DNA from: CAVVEC01 sp963770485
GTDB taxonomy: Bacteria; Acidobacteriota; Terriglobia; Terriglobales; Acidobacteriaceae
Direction of reading: 5' to 3'
DNA length: 64,000 nt
Assembly: GCA_963770485.1 (NCBI GenBank)
Contig: CAVYPX010000014.1
Coordinates: 186,001 to 250,000, forward strand
Made by a program: the position numbers and the translations under genes. Within the stretch, counting starts at the first letter, position 1; each line of letters opens with the position of its first letter. A model generated the notes under the pieces. That model was not told the DNA's origin. It saw only the letters and a program-made list of their open reading frames with translations, and made no database searches. Below, piece after piece: positions 26,105 through 35,018 of the stretch.

Positions 26105-27385
26105 TCATTCCACGATTCCCGCCAGCGCAAGCAGGGTCAGCAGAATTCGTTTGAGTCCCAGGTCGCGTCCGCTGCAGTCAAACCACTCTTGCAGAGTGTG
26201 CGCTCCACCCCCAACTCCCCCGCCGCCGATGGCGATGGCTTCCCGGCCCAGTGACAATGGGATGTTGGCATCGGTCGAGGCCCGCTGGATTTGGGCCGCG
26301 TTGCCCAGGTGCGAGTCGACCGCACGAATGACCTTCAGAATTCGGGCGCCGGGATCCAGTTCACCGGCGGGACGGTTGCCAATGCCTACAATTTCATGGC
26401 TGAGGCCCGTGGAACGCCGCTGGGATGAGGTCCGCCGTTCGCTGGCGCGCGACTCTTCTTCCATCGCACGCTCGAGGCTATGCCGCAGAGAAGCCTCCAG
26501 CCGCTCCATCTCTCCCATCGAAGTGGACCGGATGTCCACGCGCATGCTGGCCGATTCGGGGATGGAGTTCACCGAAGTTCCGCCGCGGATCACACCTACA
26601 TTGAACGTTGTCTTCGGAGATGAGGGCACCGGACTTTGAGTGAACGTCGCGATGGCGCCGGCCAGGACCAGGATGGGGTTCGGAGCGCCAAAATCGCTCC
26701 AAGAGTGCCCTCCGGGCCCGCGCACGATGATTTCGAAACGGCGGCTGCCCAGGGCCTCAGCCACGATCGTATCCGAGCCTGCGCCGTCCAGCACCAGGCT
26801 GTAGAGGATCGAATGCATCCAGCGAGGATTGGAAAAAATGTGCCGCATTCCCCGCAGATCGCCTTCCCCTTCTTCGCCCACGTTGCCGACGAACAGAATG
26901 GGCATGGACAACGGGATTTTGGCCGCCTGTAGAGCCGCCGCCACCGCCAGCAGGGCGGTGACTCCGGCGCCGTTGTCTGAAACTCCCGGACCGTACAGCC
27001 GGTTGCCCTGTTGCCTTATGTTTAACGGCGTTCCGGCGGGAAAAACCGTATCCATGTGCGCACTGAGTGAGACGCATTGTTTCTTCGAGCCACCATACGC
27101 GCCGAAAACGTTGCCAACGTCATCGGGGTGAACATCTTCGAGTCCCAACTCGCGAAAACGGATGTTGAGCCATTCCGCGCGAGCTCTCTCGCCAAAGGGA
27201 GGAGCGGGAATGCGTGCCATCTCGAGCTGCCACTGGGCAAACTGGGCTTCCTCGGCCCGGAGCCAGGCTAGAGCCGAGCGGACTGCCGGCAATCCCACTA
27301 TACGGGCAATCTCCTGCTGCACTGTGGGGAACACTTCCGTCATTCCTGCACGCGGGGTGGAAGGCATCGAGTCGACCCCAGCCAT
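26105..27385 (-). CDS. M20-family metallopeptidase
   Basis: 426 residues. Zinc-site motifs are SAHMDTVFP, GPGVSDNGAGVTAL and GNVGEEGEGDLRG with the catalytic glutamate. GPGGHSWSDFG marks the dimerisation lid, and the C-terminal histidine is in GGAHTLQEW. The fold is that of peptidase T/carboxypeptidase G2-like exopeptidases or deacylases; the substrate cannot be read from sequence. No signal peptide is apparent, so it is probably cytoplasmic. It is divergent from an M28 peptidase. Confidence 0.9.
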   Translation of the reverse strand: MAGVDSMPSTPRAGMTEVFPTVQQEIARIVGLPAVRSALAWLRAEEAQFAQWQLEMARIPAPPFGERARAEWLNIRFRELGLEDVHPDDVGNVFGAYGGSKKQCVSLSAHMDTVFPAGTPLNIRQQGNRLYGPGVSDNGAGVTALLAVAAALQAAKIPLSMPILFVGNVGEEGEGDLRGMRHIFSNPRWMHSILYSLVLDGAGSDTIVAEALGSRRFEIIVRGPGGHSWSDFGAPNPILVLAGAIATFTQSPVPSSPKTTFNVGVIRGGTSVNSIPESASMRVDIRSTSMGEMERLEASLRHSLERAMEEESRASERRTSSQRRSTGLSHEIVGIGNRPAGELDPGARILKVIRAVDSHLGNAAQIQRASTDANIPLSLGREAIAIGGGGVGGGAHTLQEWFDCSGRDLGLKRILLTLLALAGIVE

Positions 27386-27436
27386 CTTACAACAGGTAGC
27401 AGAAGCTCACGCACCCAGGATGACGCAAGTTGCCCA

Positions 27437-28405
27437 ATGAACGGTCTTCGCGGTCGCGCTCGAAAGACGAATAGCATATTACATCGGTACAAGCCGTCGA
27501 AAGCATATAGAATCTCACTTAGAGTCCAAAACGGAAAGCTGGTGCGCGCGATTCGGACAGCTAGATTCAGTGTGGCAATTTTGGCGCTCGTGACGAGCGT
27601 AACTCTCTGTGCTCAACTTCACTTCGGGGTCGTGAACCAGAAGGTTGTCGAGGAGCGACTTCAGAGCTACAAGGGCAGTGACAGCAAGCGAGAGCTTACC
27701 CTCGAGACTTTGTTTCACGCGGCTGGATGCGCGGAAGACAAGCTCACCGAGCAACCAATAACGGGATCGAAACTGCCCAATCTGATCTGCGTTCTGCCGG
27801 GCAAAACTGACTCGGTTATACTGGTGGGCGCGCACTTCGACCATGTGGATGTAGGTGATGGAGTCGTCGATAACTGGAGCGGCGCGTCCATGCTCCCCAG
27901 CCTGTACCAAGCGCTTAATACCGAGCCGCGACGACACACGTTTATTTTTCTGGCTTTCGCAGGCGAAGAGAAAGGTTTGGTGGGTTCGCGGTTCTACGTG
28001 AAGAACCTCTCCTCAGACCGGGTCGCAAAAATCGATGCTATGGTCAACCTGGACACCCTCGGGTTGGGCCCGACCGAGGTATGGGTGAGCCGTTCGGATG
28101 AGAAACTTGTGCGAGCGCTGAACGGACTGGCACAGACGATGAAGTTGCCGCTCACTGGGGCAAACGTCGATGGCGTCGGGGAGTCCGACGAGGCATCTTT
28201 TGTTGACCGAAAGGTCGCGACCATCACCATACACTCACTGACGCGTGAAACGCTACCAGTCTTGCACAGTCCCAAAGACAGATATACAGCGATTCATTTT
28301 GACGACTATTACAACAGCTATCGGCTCCTCAGCGGATATCTTGTCCTCCTGGACGATGGGTTGGTGCCGCGATGGGCCATCGCCGAAAAGGCCCCAGCGC
28401 AGTGA
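27437..28405 (+). CDS. M28-family secreted metallopeptidase
   Basis: Up to 322 residues from ATG 27437. GTG 27542 is an attractive alternative because the product then begins VRAIRTARFSVAILALVTSV, a normal signal peptide. Zinc motifs are VGAHFDHVDVGDGVVDNWSG, FLAFAGEEKGLVGS and a later aspartate in VNLDTLG; the last histidine is probably in TIHSLTRE. It is predicted to be an aminopeptidase outside the cytoplasm. Confidence 0.88.
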   Translation: MNGLRGRARKTNSILHRYKPSKAYRISLRVQNGKLVRAIRTARFSVAILALVTSVTLCAQLHFGVVNQKVVEERLQSYKGSDSKRELTLETLFHAAGCAEDKLTEQPITGSKLPNLICVLPGKTDSVILVGAHFDHVDVGDGVVDNWSGASMLPSLYQALNTEPRRHTFIFLAFAGEEKGLVGSRFYVKNLSSDRVAKIDAMVNLDTLGLGPTEVWVSRSDEKLVRALNGLAQTMKLPLTGANVDGVGESDEASFVDRKVATITIHSLTRETLPVLHSPKDRYTAIHFDDYYNSYRLLSGYLVLLDDGLVPRWAIAEKAPAQ

Positions 28406-28533
28406 CCAGCAACTTTCTGTCTCGCTTTGCAATCTAAGCTTGTAGGCGGTGCTGCGCGCCAACTCTTCGGCAAGAAAAGGACGGCATTCTGAGAACAGCA
28501 TTCCCGGTCCGTTTTCACTACACTACTAATACT

Positions 28534-29385
28534 ATGAAACGCGCACGTGCTGCGTCCATGTTGATGGCGATCGTAGCCTTGCTCGGCTCGCTGGCGCTTA
28601 ACGCCGCCGCGCAGGAAGGCCCGCTCGACCCGGCCCAGCCCAAAGGCGTTACGCCGGAAGAAATCATCCAGCGCTTCGCGGCCAAAGAGAAGGAGTTCAA
28701 AGAGGCGCGCGATCAGTACACGTACCGGCAGTCAGTGAAGGTGCAGACGATTGATGGTGATACAGTCGACGGTGAGTATCAGGAGGTTTTTGACGTCGTT
28801 TTTGATGACCAAGGCAAGCGTTTGGAGAACGTGGTTTTCGCGCCTCAGTCTTCCCTAGTAAGAGTAGACATGTCCCCTGAGGATCTGGACGATATACGCC
28901 ATCGGCTGCCCTTTGTCCTTACAAGTGACGAGATCAGCGAGTACAGCATTCTTTATGTCGGACAACAGCAGGAGGACGATCTGCACTGCTATGTATTCGA
29001 TGTAGCACCAAAGCAAATTGAAGGCAAGAATCGCTATTTCCAGGGGCGCATCTGGGTGGATGACCGGGATTTTCAGATCGTTAAAACCTACGGCAAGACT
29101 GTGCCTGAAACTCATCTCAACAAGAAAGGCAAGGGCCGAGAGAACCTCTTCCCCAAATTCACCACTTGGCGAGAGCAGATTGATGGCAGATACTGGTTCC
29201 CGACCTACACAAAGGCCGACGATAGCCTGCACTTCCAGACCGGCGATGTCCACATCCGCGAGATTGTGAAATACGAGAACTACAAACGCTTCGGATCAAA
29301 CTCGAAGATCACCTACGAGGGCAAAGAACTGCCAAAAGCTGATCCGGGAAAAGATCAGAAGGACAAGCCGCAGCCGCCAAAGTAG
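28534..29385 (+). CDS. Secreted LolA-like hypothetical protein
   Basis: 283 residues with a signal peptide (MLMAIVALLGSLALNAAAQ). It has the segments EEIIQRFAAKEKEFKEARDQYTYRQ, FDVAPKQIEGKNRYFQGRIW and VKTYGKTVPE. The strand-rich mid part resembles LolA/outer-membrane lipoprotein-sorting folds, where a half-barrel carries lipoprotein acyl chains. I remember such proteins as common in acidobacteria but no function is established. The C-terminal KADPGKDQKDKPQPPK tail is probably disordered. Confidence 0.75.
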   Translation: MKRARAASMLMAIVALLGSLALNAAAQEGPLDPAQPKGVTPEEIIQRFAAKEKEFKEARDQYTYRQSVKVQTIDGDTVDGEYQEVFDVVFDDQGKRLENVVFAPQSSLVRVDMSPEDLDDIRHRLPFVLTSDEISEYSILYVGQQQEDDLHCYVFDVAPKQIEGKNRYFQGRIWVDDRDFQIVKTYGKTVPETHLNKKGKGRENLFPKFTTWREQIDGRYWFPTYTKADDSLHFQTGDVHIREIVKYENYKRFGSNSKITYEGKELPKADPGKDQKDKPQPPK

Positions 29386-29388
29386 CCG

Positions 29389-29997
29389 TCAGTAAAACAA
29401 ATACTTCCGCCACTTGTCATCGGAGTGGCCCATCAGGCGCATGATGTGGCGACTGGTATGCAGATTGAAGGCGCGGGGCTCGCGCATCAGCTTCATGCCA
29501 GCTTCGCCCGGCAGTTGGTTGCCCTTCTGGCGGTTGCACGGATGGCAGCAGGCCACCAGGTTTTCCCAGGTCGAAGCACCGCCGCGCGAACGGGGCACGA
29601 CGTGGTCGAGCGTCAGTTCGCTCGAAGGCAGCACTTCTGCGCAGTACTGGCAGGTGTTGCGATCACGCAACAGGATGTTCTTGCGCGAGAGGGCGCGCGT
29701 CTGATGCGGAATGCGCCGATATTCTAGCAGCCGGATCACGGAAGGCAAACGGATGGCCAGGCGGGCGGCATGCAGAAAGTGGCCGTTTTCCTCCTCGGTC
29801 ATGGCGACGCCTTTCAACACAAGAACGATGGCGCGACGCGCGGCGCAGACATTGATGGGTTCGTACGAAGCGTTCAGCACCAGGACCGGAGCGTGCAGGA
29901 CGTGGCCATCGCTGTCCGAACGTACCCCTGCGACCACCGGAGGGGGCACGTGCGTCCGGCTCAAGCCATTTGGCGAATTGTGCCACTTACCTGACAT
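29389..29997 (-). CDS. HNH endonuclease
   Basis: 202 residues from ATG 29997; an upstream in-frame start at 30024 would add nine. The HNH core is CQYCAEVLPSSELTLDHVVP followed by ENLVACCHPCNRQKG, with two zinc CxxC pairs. The amino part (VLVLNASYEPINVC) is the usual companion of stand-alone bacterial HNH proteins of unknown target. It ends four bases after the stop of the convergent LolA-like gene. A role in defence or repair is possible but not shown. Confidence 0.92.
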   Translation of the reverse strand: MSGKWHNSPNGLSRTHVPPPVVAGVRSDSDGHVLHAPVLVLNASYEPINVCAARRAIVLVLKGVAMTEEENGHFLHAARLAIRLPSVIRLLEYRRIPHQTRALSRKNILLRDRNTCQYCAEVLPSSELTLDHVVPRSRGGASTWENLVACCHPCNRQKGNQLPGEAGMKLMREPRAFNLHTSRHIMRLMGHSDDKWRKYLFY

Positions 29998-30032
29998 ACT
30001 TGCTCCAACCTGCCGAGTCTTCACCCGGCTGG

Positions 30033-30059
30033 ACAGCCGAGGGCGGCTGTCCCCACGTG
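30033..30059 (+). repeat. 27-bp intergenic repeat, copy 1
   Basis: Contains the palindrome ACAGCCGAGGGCGGCTGT followed by CCCCACGTG. The same 27 bases occur without mismatch at 37281-37307 in the same orientation. A shorter relative (ACAGCCGCCGAGGACGGCGG) lies near 34978. Confidence 0.9.
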
Positions 30060-30088
30060 CCTAGTGGCGATCCCCAACGGTTTCCTCT

Positions 30089-30940
30089 TTATCCTGCGGC
30101 CGCCATGGTCATTCGCGCTTCAGTATCAGATTCCAGTTCAGCGATGTGTCCCTCGGCCTTCAGCGTGCGCGCGACCGTGGCCACGTACACTTTCGCGGCT
30201 CCCGCTCTTCTCAAAAGGCGTGCGCATTCTGAAACTGTTGTGCCGGTGGTGAATACATCGTCCACCAGCAGGATCTCGCGTCCTGCCAGTTCGTCCCGTT
30301 TGGCCACTGCGAACGCGCCTCGTATGTTCTCGCGGCGCTGATGGCGCGACAGCCCGATCTGCGATTGGGTTTCGCGCCGACGCTCGAGGATGCCTGCATC
30401 CAATTGCAGTTGGTCCGGTGCGGGATTGAGTTTCACGGCAGCACGGGCGATCAGCTCCGATTGATTGAATCCCCGCTGGCGCAGTTTCCTCGCATGCAAC
30501 GGCACGGGCACCACCAGAATTTGACTGTCCCCGAAGAGAGGCTTCAAGTCCGCCATGGCTTCGGCCAGCATGCGTCCCAAGACGCTGGCGGCGGGCCGCA
30601 CGCGGTCGTATTTCAGCAGATGAATGAGTTCTCGTAGGCCGCTTTCATAACTTCCGTAAGCCGTGGCTTTGACATACGGAGGCTCCAGGCGCCGGCAAAG
30701 CCCGCAACGTGGAGCATCGGGTTCCGCAGAACTGGGTCCAGAAGAAAAAGCATAGGGGCTCACCAGGCGCTCGCCGCAAACAGAACAAACCCCGCCCCCG
30801 ATCGGGCGCATGGCAAAGAGGCATTCGTCGCAAACTGGCAGCCGCGAGATGTTAACCAGGGGAGTTCCGCAGAGGCGGCAATCCGAGGGGAACAGCGTGG
30901 CGAACAAGCCTGCGGCGACGCCGCTGGCAGCAGAGACCAA
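30089..30940 (-). CDS. ComF-like phosphoribosyltransferase-fold protein
   Basis: 283 residues. Double zinc-finger start (CRLCGTPL, CDEC, CSVCGERL, CGLCRRLE), then a PRTase-type domain with VVPVPLHARKLRQRGFNQSE and the PRPP motif ILLVDDVFTTGTTVSECARL. ComF is needed for DNA uptake during transformation in Gram-positive and some Gram-negative species; in others the job is unknown. No other competence gene lies nearby. Confidence 0.92.
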   Translation of the reverse strand: MVSAASGVAAGLFATLFPSDCRLCGTPLVNISRLPVCDECLFAMRPIGGGVCSVCGERLVSPYAFSSGPSSAEPDAPRCGLCRRLEPPYVKATAYGSYESGLRELIHLLKYDRVRPAASVLGRMLAEAMADLKPLFGDSQILVVPVPLHARKLRQRGFNQSELIARAAVKLNPAPDQLQLDAGILERRRETQSQIGLSRHQRRENIRGAFAVAKRDELAGREILLVDDVFTTGTTVSECARLLRRAGAAKVYVATVARTLKAEGHIAELESDTEARMTMAAAG

Positions 30941-31117
30941 AGAAGAGACTAGCGAACTTTCCTGCCCTGCGACCTTGGCCCCGGTACCCCGAATTGGGTT
31001 CCCGCTACTGCTGAAGACGATCCTCCCTCGTCCGGCTGCTTCTGCGGGGGCTCCGGCCGGACGAATCTGTCCAAGTATAGCGGGTGCTCAATGCCGGGCG
31101 CAACGAGGCCCCCGGGT

Positions 31118-31327
31118 TCAAGCCGCTGATCGGTGAGTTGTGTCAGGTTCGTTCGGTTCGCGGACGTGCACGAAAATTGGCACGTAATACCGGCGGAAGC
31201 AGGCGCAACAACGGACCGGGCGCAGGAAGAGCAGCGGCAGCATGTGTTTTTCGACGAGTGTCCGAGGTCGTGACCGGTACCCCACGACACCGCCACAGTC
31301 GCGGCACTGAAACTCTCTGGATCGCAC
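31118..31327 (-). CDS. Small conserved zinc-ribbon protein
   Basis: 69 residues from GTG 31327, which has TGAGGTAG about 7 bases upstream. It contains two cysteine pairs (CRDCGG and CCAC) with the intervening YRSRPRTLVEKHMLPLLFLR, then RRYYVPIFVHVRE. I recall near-identical architecture in acidobacteria but no function. It is followed downstream on the same strand by comF after about 180 bases. Confidence 0.75.
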   Translation of the reverse strand: MRSREFQCRDCGGVVGYRSRPRTLVEKHMLPLLFLRPVRCCACFRRYYVPIFVHVREPNEPDTTHRSAA

Positions 31328-31370
31328 AGGCGCTACCTCACAGGCCAGCCGTAAGGATAAAGTTATTAGT

Positions 31371-31398
31371 ATTATAGCAAAACGGGCCGCTGTTGAAA
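31371..31398 (-). promoter_or_regulatory. Possible sigma-70-type promoter for the zinc-ribbon/comF genes
   Basis: On the minus strand, TTTCAA and TATAAT are spaced by 16 bases. The -10 ends 43 bases before GTG 31327. Only the -10 is a strong match. Confidence 0.35.
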
Positions 31399-31537
31399 CC
31401 GCATCTCATCCGCAGACCCCCGCGAATGTTTTTGGCGGAGGGTCGGCAAAGAGTGCACTTGTAATGCAGCCAGCCCCCGTGCTAACGTGCGCCGTCTCAC
31501 TTATATCGAGCTGTCTTGACCACTTGCGAGGTCTTAG

Positions 31538-33589
31538 ATGAGCACTCCAACGATGAATGCAGCCGCAGCCAAGAAGTTCAAGCCTTACGTCCCCGAGAAC
31601 ATGGAAATGCGGGAGTTTACCTTTCGCGCCGTGATGCTGGGGCTGGTGATGACCGGAATTCTGGGCGCTGCTAATGCGTACCTTGGCCTGAAGGCCGGGA
31701 TGACGATTGCTGCCACGTATCCCGCTGCCGTCATTGGCATGTCGCTCCTGCGATTGATGAAAGGCTCGCTCCTGGAAGAAAACATCGCACGAACCGTGGG
31801 TGCGATTGGTGAATCGGTGGCCGCGGGCGCGGTCTTCACGATTCCGGCGTTCGTTCTGGCTGGACTGTGGCCAAGCCTCGGCATGGAGAGGTACTGGCAA
31901 TCGGTTGCGCTGATGGTAATTGGCGGCCTACTGGGCATATTGTTCGTTACCCTGCTGCGGCGCGTGATGGTGGAAGACGCGGAATTGCCTTTTCCTGAGT
32001 CGGTGGCGGCGGCGGAAATCCACAAGGCCGGACAGCAGGGCTCCAAGGCGGCGAAAATCCTTTTTGCCAACATGGGCTTTGGCGGCTTGATGTACTTTCT
32101 GTCGCAGCTCAACCTTTTCTGGTACACAAAAAACGTTCTGATCAACATTCCGAAGATGGCGAGCGGGTTGAGGCTGGGGCGCAGCACGACCTCGCCCATG
32201 CTGGCAACGGGCGGAATGACGCAATTCACTTCGCCCGCAGTCAGCCCGGCTTACCTCGGCGTGGGCTATATCATCGGACCCCGGCTGGCGTCGCTGAACT
32301 TCGCCGGCGGCGTGGTGGCCTGGGGCCTGCTGGTTCCACTCCTCATCTACTTTTTGGGACCCACTCTGCCGGCGATGGCGGCCGGCGCGAACCCCGCGGC
32401 CTATTGGGGAGGCATCGCGTTCAGCGTGTGGTATTCGATCGTGCGTCCGATCGCGGTTGGTGGCATGTTGGTCGGCGCCGGTTTCACGCTGTTTCGCATG
32501 CGCAAACAACTGTTGGCAGGCATGAAGCGCGCGGTTTCTGATCTAAAGAAATCCGCCGAAGCGCATAAGGCCACCAGTCGCGTGGACCGCGACCTCAACG
32601 CGAAAGTCGTTTTTCTGGGCGTAGGACTGGTGTTCATTGCGATGATTTGGCTCTATTACCACTTCATCGCGGGCGCACACAACTTGAGCGGAGGAAAGAT
32701 CATCGCCGGCGCCGTGGTGGCCGCTGCGGTCATGATTGTTTTGGGCTTCTTTTTTGCCGCGGTTTCCGGCAACTTGGTCGGCATGATCGGTTCGTCCAAC
32801 AATCCGGTTTCGGGTTTGACGCTGTGCACGCTGGTGGTGGCAGCGCTGCTGATGGTGGCGATGGGAGTCTCAGGCGTAGGCGGCGTGGCCGCGGTGCTCG
32901 GAGTCGCAGCCGTGGTCTGCGTGTCGTCCGCGGTCGCGGGCGAGATGTTGCAAGACTTGAAGGCGGGGCACATTCTGGGCGGCACACCGGCAAAGATGCA
33001 GATGGGAGACATTTTTGGCACGATCGTGGCTTCCCTGGTTTTGTTCTTTCCCCTGATGATTCTCGACAAGGCCTATCGCTTCGGCAGCGCAGCCCTGCCT
33101 GCGCCGCAGGCCGGCCTGATGGCGATGCTGGCCCAAGGCATCGTCGGCGGTAACATGGCTTGGCCGCTGGTAGTAGTCGGCATCCTCATGGGCTTCGCCA
33201 TGATCCTGGTGGAAGTAAAGAGTCCTATGCTCTTCTCCGTCGGAATGTACTTGCCGCTGGAGACCACGTCCGCCATCTTCGTGGGTGGAGTGATTCGCTG
33301 GTTTACGGACAAGCTCCGTGACCGGCGCGGCTACAACGACGCGCAGAAGGCGCGGGTCGACAACGCGGGCGTGCTAACTGCCTCGGGACTGATTGCGGGA
33401 GAGGCTCTATGCGGACTGGTGATCGCAGGTGTGGTGGGAAGCAATCATCAGCTTTGGCATATCGACGTTGGAGATTTTTCCTTCTCCGGGCTGATCGGTA
33501 TGGCGGTGCTGATTTTTGTCATGATGAAGGTGCCGCTGTCGAATGCCGGCAGTCCGGATGAACCGGCGCCGCCGACGGCGATCATGTGA
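31538..33589 (+). CDS. OPT-family oligopeptide/metal-complex transporter
   Basis: 683 residues, mostly hydrophobic with about 15 membrane helices. It has OPT features such as FRAVMLGLVMTGILGAANAY near the start, the NLVGMIGSSNNPVSGLTLCT segment, and the late VGMYLPLETTSAIFVGG. The family imports peptides or siderophore-metal complexes by proton symport. The single-subunit length is normal. ATG 31538 follows GCGAGG. Confidence 0.93.
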   Translation: MSTPTMNAAAAKKFKPYVPENMEMREFTFRAVMLGLVMTGILGAANAYLGLKAGMTIAATYPAAVIGMSLLRLMKGSLLEENIARTVGAIGESVAAGAVFTIPAFVLAGLWPSLGMERYWQSVALMVIGGLLGILFVTLLRRVMVEDAELPFPESVAAAEIHKAGQQGSKAAKILFANMGFGGLMYFLSQLNLFWYTKNVLINIPKMASGLRLGRSTTSPMLATGGMTQFTSPAVSPAYLGVGYIIGPRLASLNFAGGVVAWGLLVPLLIYFLGPTLPAMAAGANPAAYWGGIAFSVWYSIVRPIAVGGMLVGAGFTLFRMRKQLLAGMKRAVSDLKKSAEAHKATSRVDRDLNAKVVFLGVGLVFIAMIWLYYHFIAGAHNLSGGKIIAGAVVAAAVMIVLGFFFAAVSGNLVGMIGSSNNPVSGLTLCTLVVAALLMVAMGVSGVGGVAAVLGVAAVVCVSSAVAGEMLQDLKAGHILGGTPAKMQMGDIFGTIVASLVLFFPLMILDKAYRFGSAALPAPQAGLMAMLAQGIVGGNMAWPLVVVGILMGFAMILVEVKSPMLFSVGMYLPLETTSAIFVGGVIRWFTDKLRDRRGYNDAQKARVDNAGVLTASGLIAGEALCGLVIAGVVGSNHQLWHIDVGDFSFSGLIGMAVLIFVMMKVPLSNAGSPDEPAPPTAIM

Positions 33590-33745
33590 GGACTGGACGT
33601 CCAGGCTGACGCGCTGCGCGAAGAATGCGGAGTTAAGAAGGCGGAACGGGAAGTAAGATCTTTTTGGGAGATCTGCATTCCGCGTTCTCGCTCCGGAATT
33701 CCTTCGTGTCCTCTGCGTCCTCCGTGGTTAAGGCTTTTTCATGTC

Positions 33746-34447
33746 ATGTCCATCGCGGAAAATGTTGCCCTTGTTCGTGAGCGCATAGCCGCTGCTGCGC
33801 GCCGCGCCGGGCGCAGGCCAGAAGAAATCGTGCTGATGGCGGTAACAAAGACCGTCGAACCGGAGCAAATCCGAGAAGCGTACAGCGCGGGACTTCGGCT
33901 GTTCGGCGAAAATCGTGTTCAGGAGTTTGCGGGAAAAACCGAAACTCTACGGGACTTGAAAAACGCCGAATGGCACTTGATCGGCCATCTGCAAACCAAC
34001 AAAGCTGCCAAAGCAGTTGAACTGTTTGCCGCAGTGGACTCGGTTGATTCGTTGCGTCTGGCACAGAAGCTCAATAGCTCCGCACAGCAACTCGGGAAGA
34101 AGGTTACGGTTTTGATCGAGATCAATGTTGGCGGTGAGGCGGCGAAGAGCGGCTTGGCCCCGGAATCCCGAGAGTTGGAGGACCTTCTCTTAGCGGCGCC
34201 AAAGTTCGAGCATCTTGAGTTTCGCGGTCTGATGACAATCCCGCCTTTTACCGACGATCCGCAGGAGGCACGGCCGCATTTCCGAAAGCTGCGCGAATTG
34301 CGCGACCAGATCGCCGCGCGGAGACTGCCGAACGTAATCATGGAAGTGCTCTCCATGGGCATGTCTCGGGATTTCGAGGTGGCAATCGAGGAAGGTTCGA
34401 CGTGTGTACGCGTGGGAACGGCGATTTTTGGGGAAAGAAGAAAATAG
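33746..34447 (+). CDS. yggS: PLP-binding homeostasis protein YggS/PLPBP
   Basis: 233 residues. It has the Lys-containing LMAVTKTVEPEQIREAY and the family markers FGENRVQEF, WHLIGHLQTNKA and MSMGMSRDFEVAIEEGSTCVR. It binds pyridoxal phosphate without known catalysis and keeps B6 and amino-acid pools balanced. The yggU gene follows on the same strand, as often seen. Confidence 0.95.
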   Translation: MSIAENVALVRERIAAAARRAGRRPEEIVLMAVTKTVEPEQIREAYSAGLRLFGENRVQEFAGKTETLRDLKNAEWHLIGHLQTNKAAKAVELFAAVDSVDSLRLAQKLNSSAQQLGKKVTVLIEINVGGEAAKSGLAPESRELEDLLLAAPKFEHLEFRGLMTIPPFTDDPQEARPHFRKLRELRDQIAARRLPNVIMEVLSMGMSRDFEVAIEEGSTCVRVGTAIFGERRK

Positions 34448-34543
34448 TTCACCACAGAGACACGGAGAAATTCAAAGATCACAATGTATACATTCTCAGT
34501 CATTTGTTTGTGTTCCTCTGTGACTCTGTGTCTCCGTGGTGAA
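34448..34543. repeat. Inverted repeat between yggS and yggU
   Basis: TTCACCACAGAGACACGGAG at 34448-34467 is nearly complementary (18 of 20) to the stretch at 34524-34543. The loop is about 56 bases. Words of the same CACAGAGACACGGAG type recur at 20844-20870. Confidence 0.8.
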
Positions 34544-34551
34544 GATTTTCG

Positions 34552-34838
34552 ATGATCCCAATCAACGATAGCGAATCAGGCTCGACTTTTTCTGTCAAGG
34601 TTCAGCCCCGCGCCAAGAAGAACGCCATCACCGGCGAACTCGGCGACGCGCTCAAACTGGCTCTGACTGCGCCACCGGTCGAAGGTCGCGCCAACGAAGC
34701 CTGCGTCGAATTCTTCGCAAATCTTTTGAAGGTTCCCGCTCTTCCGTTACCATAGCGTCCGGCGCGAGCAGCCGCAGAAAAGTGATTCGAGTTGCGGGAA
34801 TATCGGCGGAAGAAGTAAGAAAGCGATTAGCAATCTGA
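34552..34838 (+). pseudogene. yggU: YggU/DUF167-family protein, one frameshift
   Basis: The first frame gives FSVKVQPRAKKNAITGELGD, LKLALTAPPVEGRANEAC and FFANLLKVP, the family signature, then stops early at 34755. Restoring one C missing in the CCC at 34735-34737 extends the protein through RSSVTIASGASSRRKVIRVAG to a stop at 34838, for about 96 residues, the normal length. Function of this small fold is unknown. Confidence 0.85.
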
Positions 34839-35018
34839 CGAAAGCAGGTCCCTCGACTTGCCTCATCGCGTGAGCGCGACTCGGCGACGCTCGGGATGAC
34901 AGGCTAATCTAGATGACAAGCTGATCTAAATGTGCGCATTCGCAAGAAAAGCACATCGCGGGCGGGGGCGCCCGCCAGACAGCCGCCGAGGACGGCGGCG
35001 CTACACCAGGAGCCGCTC

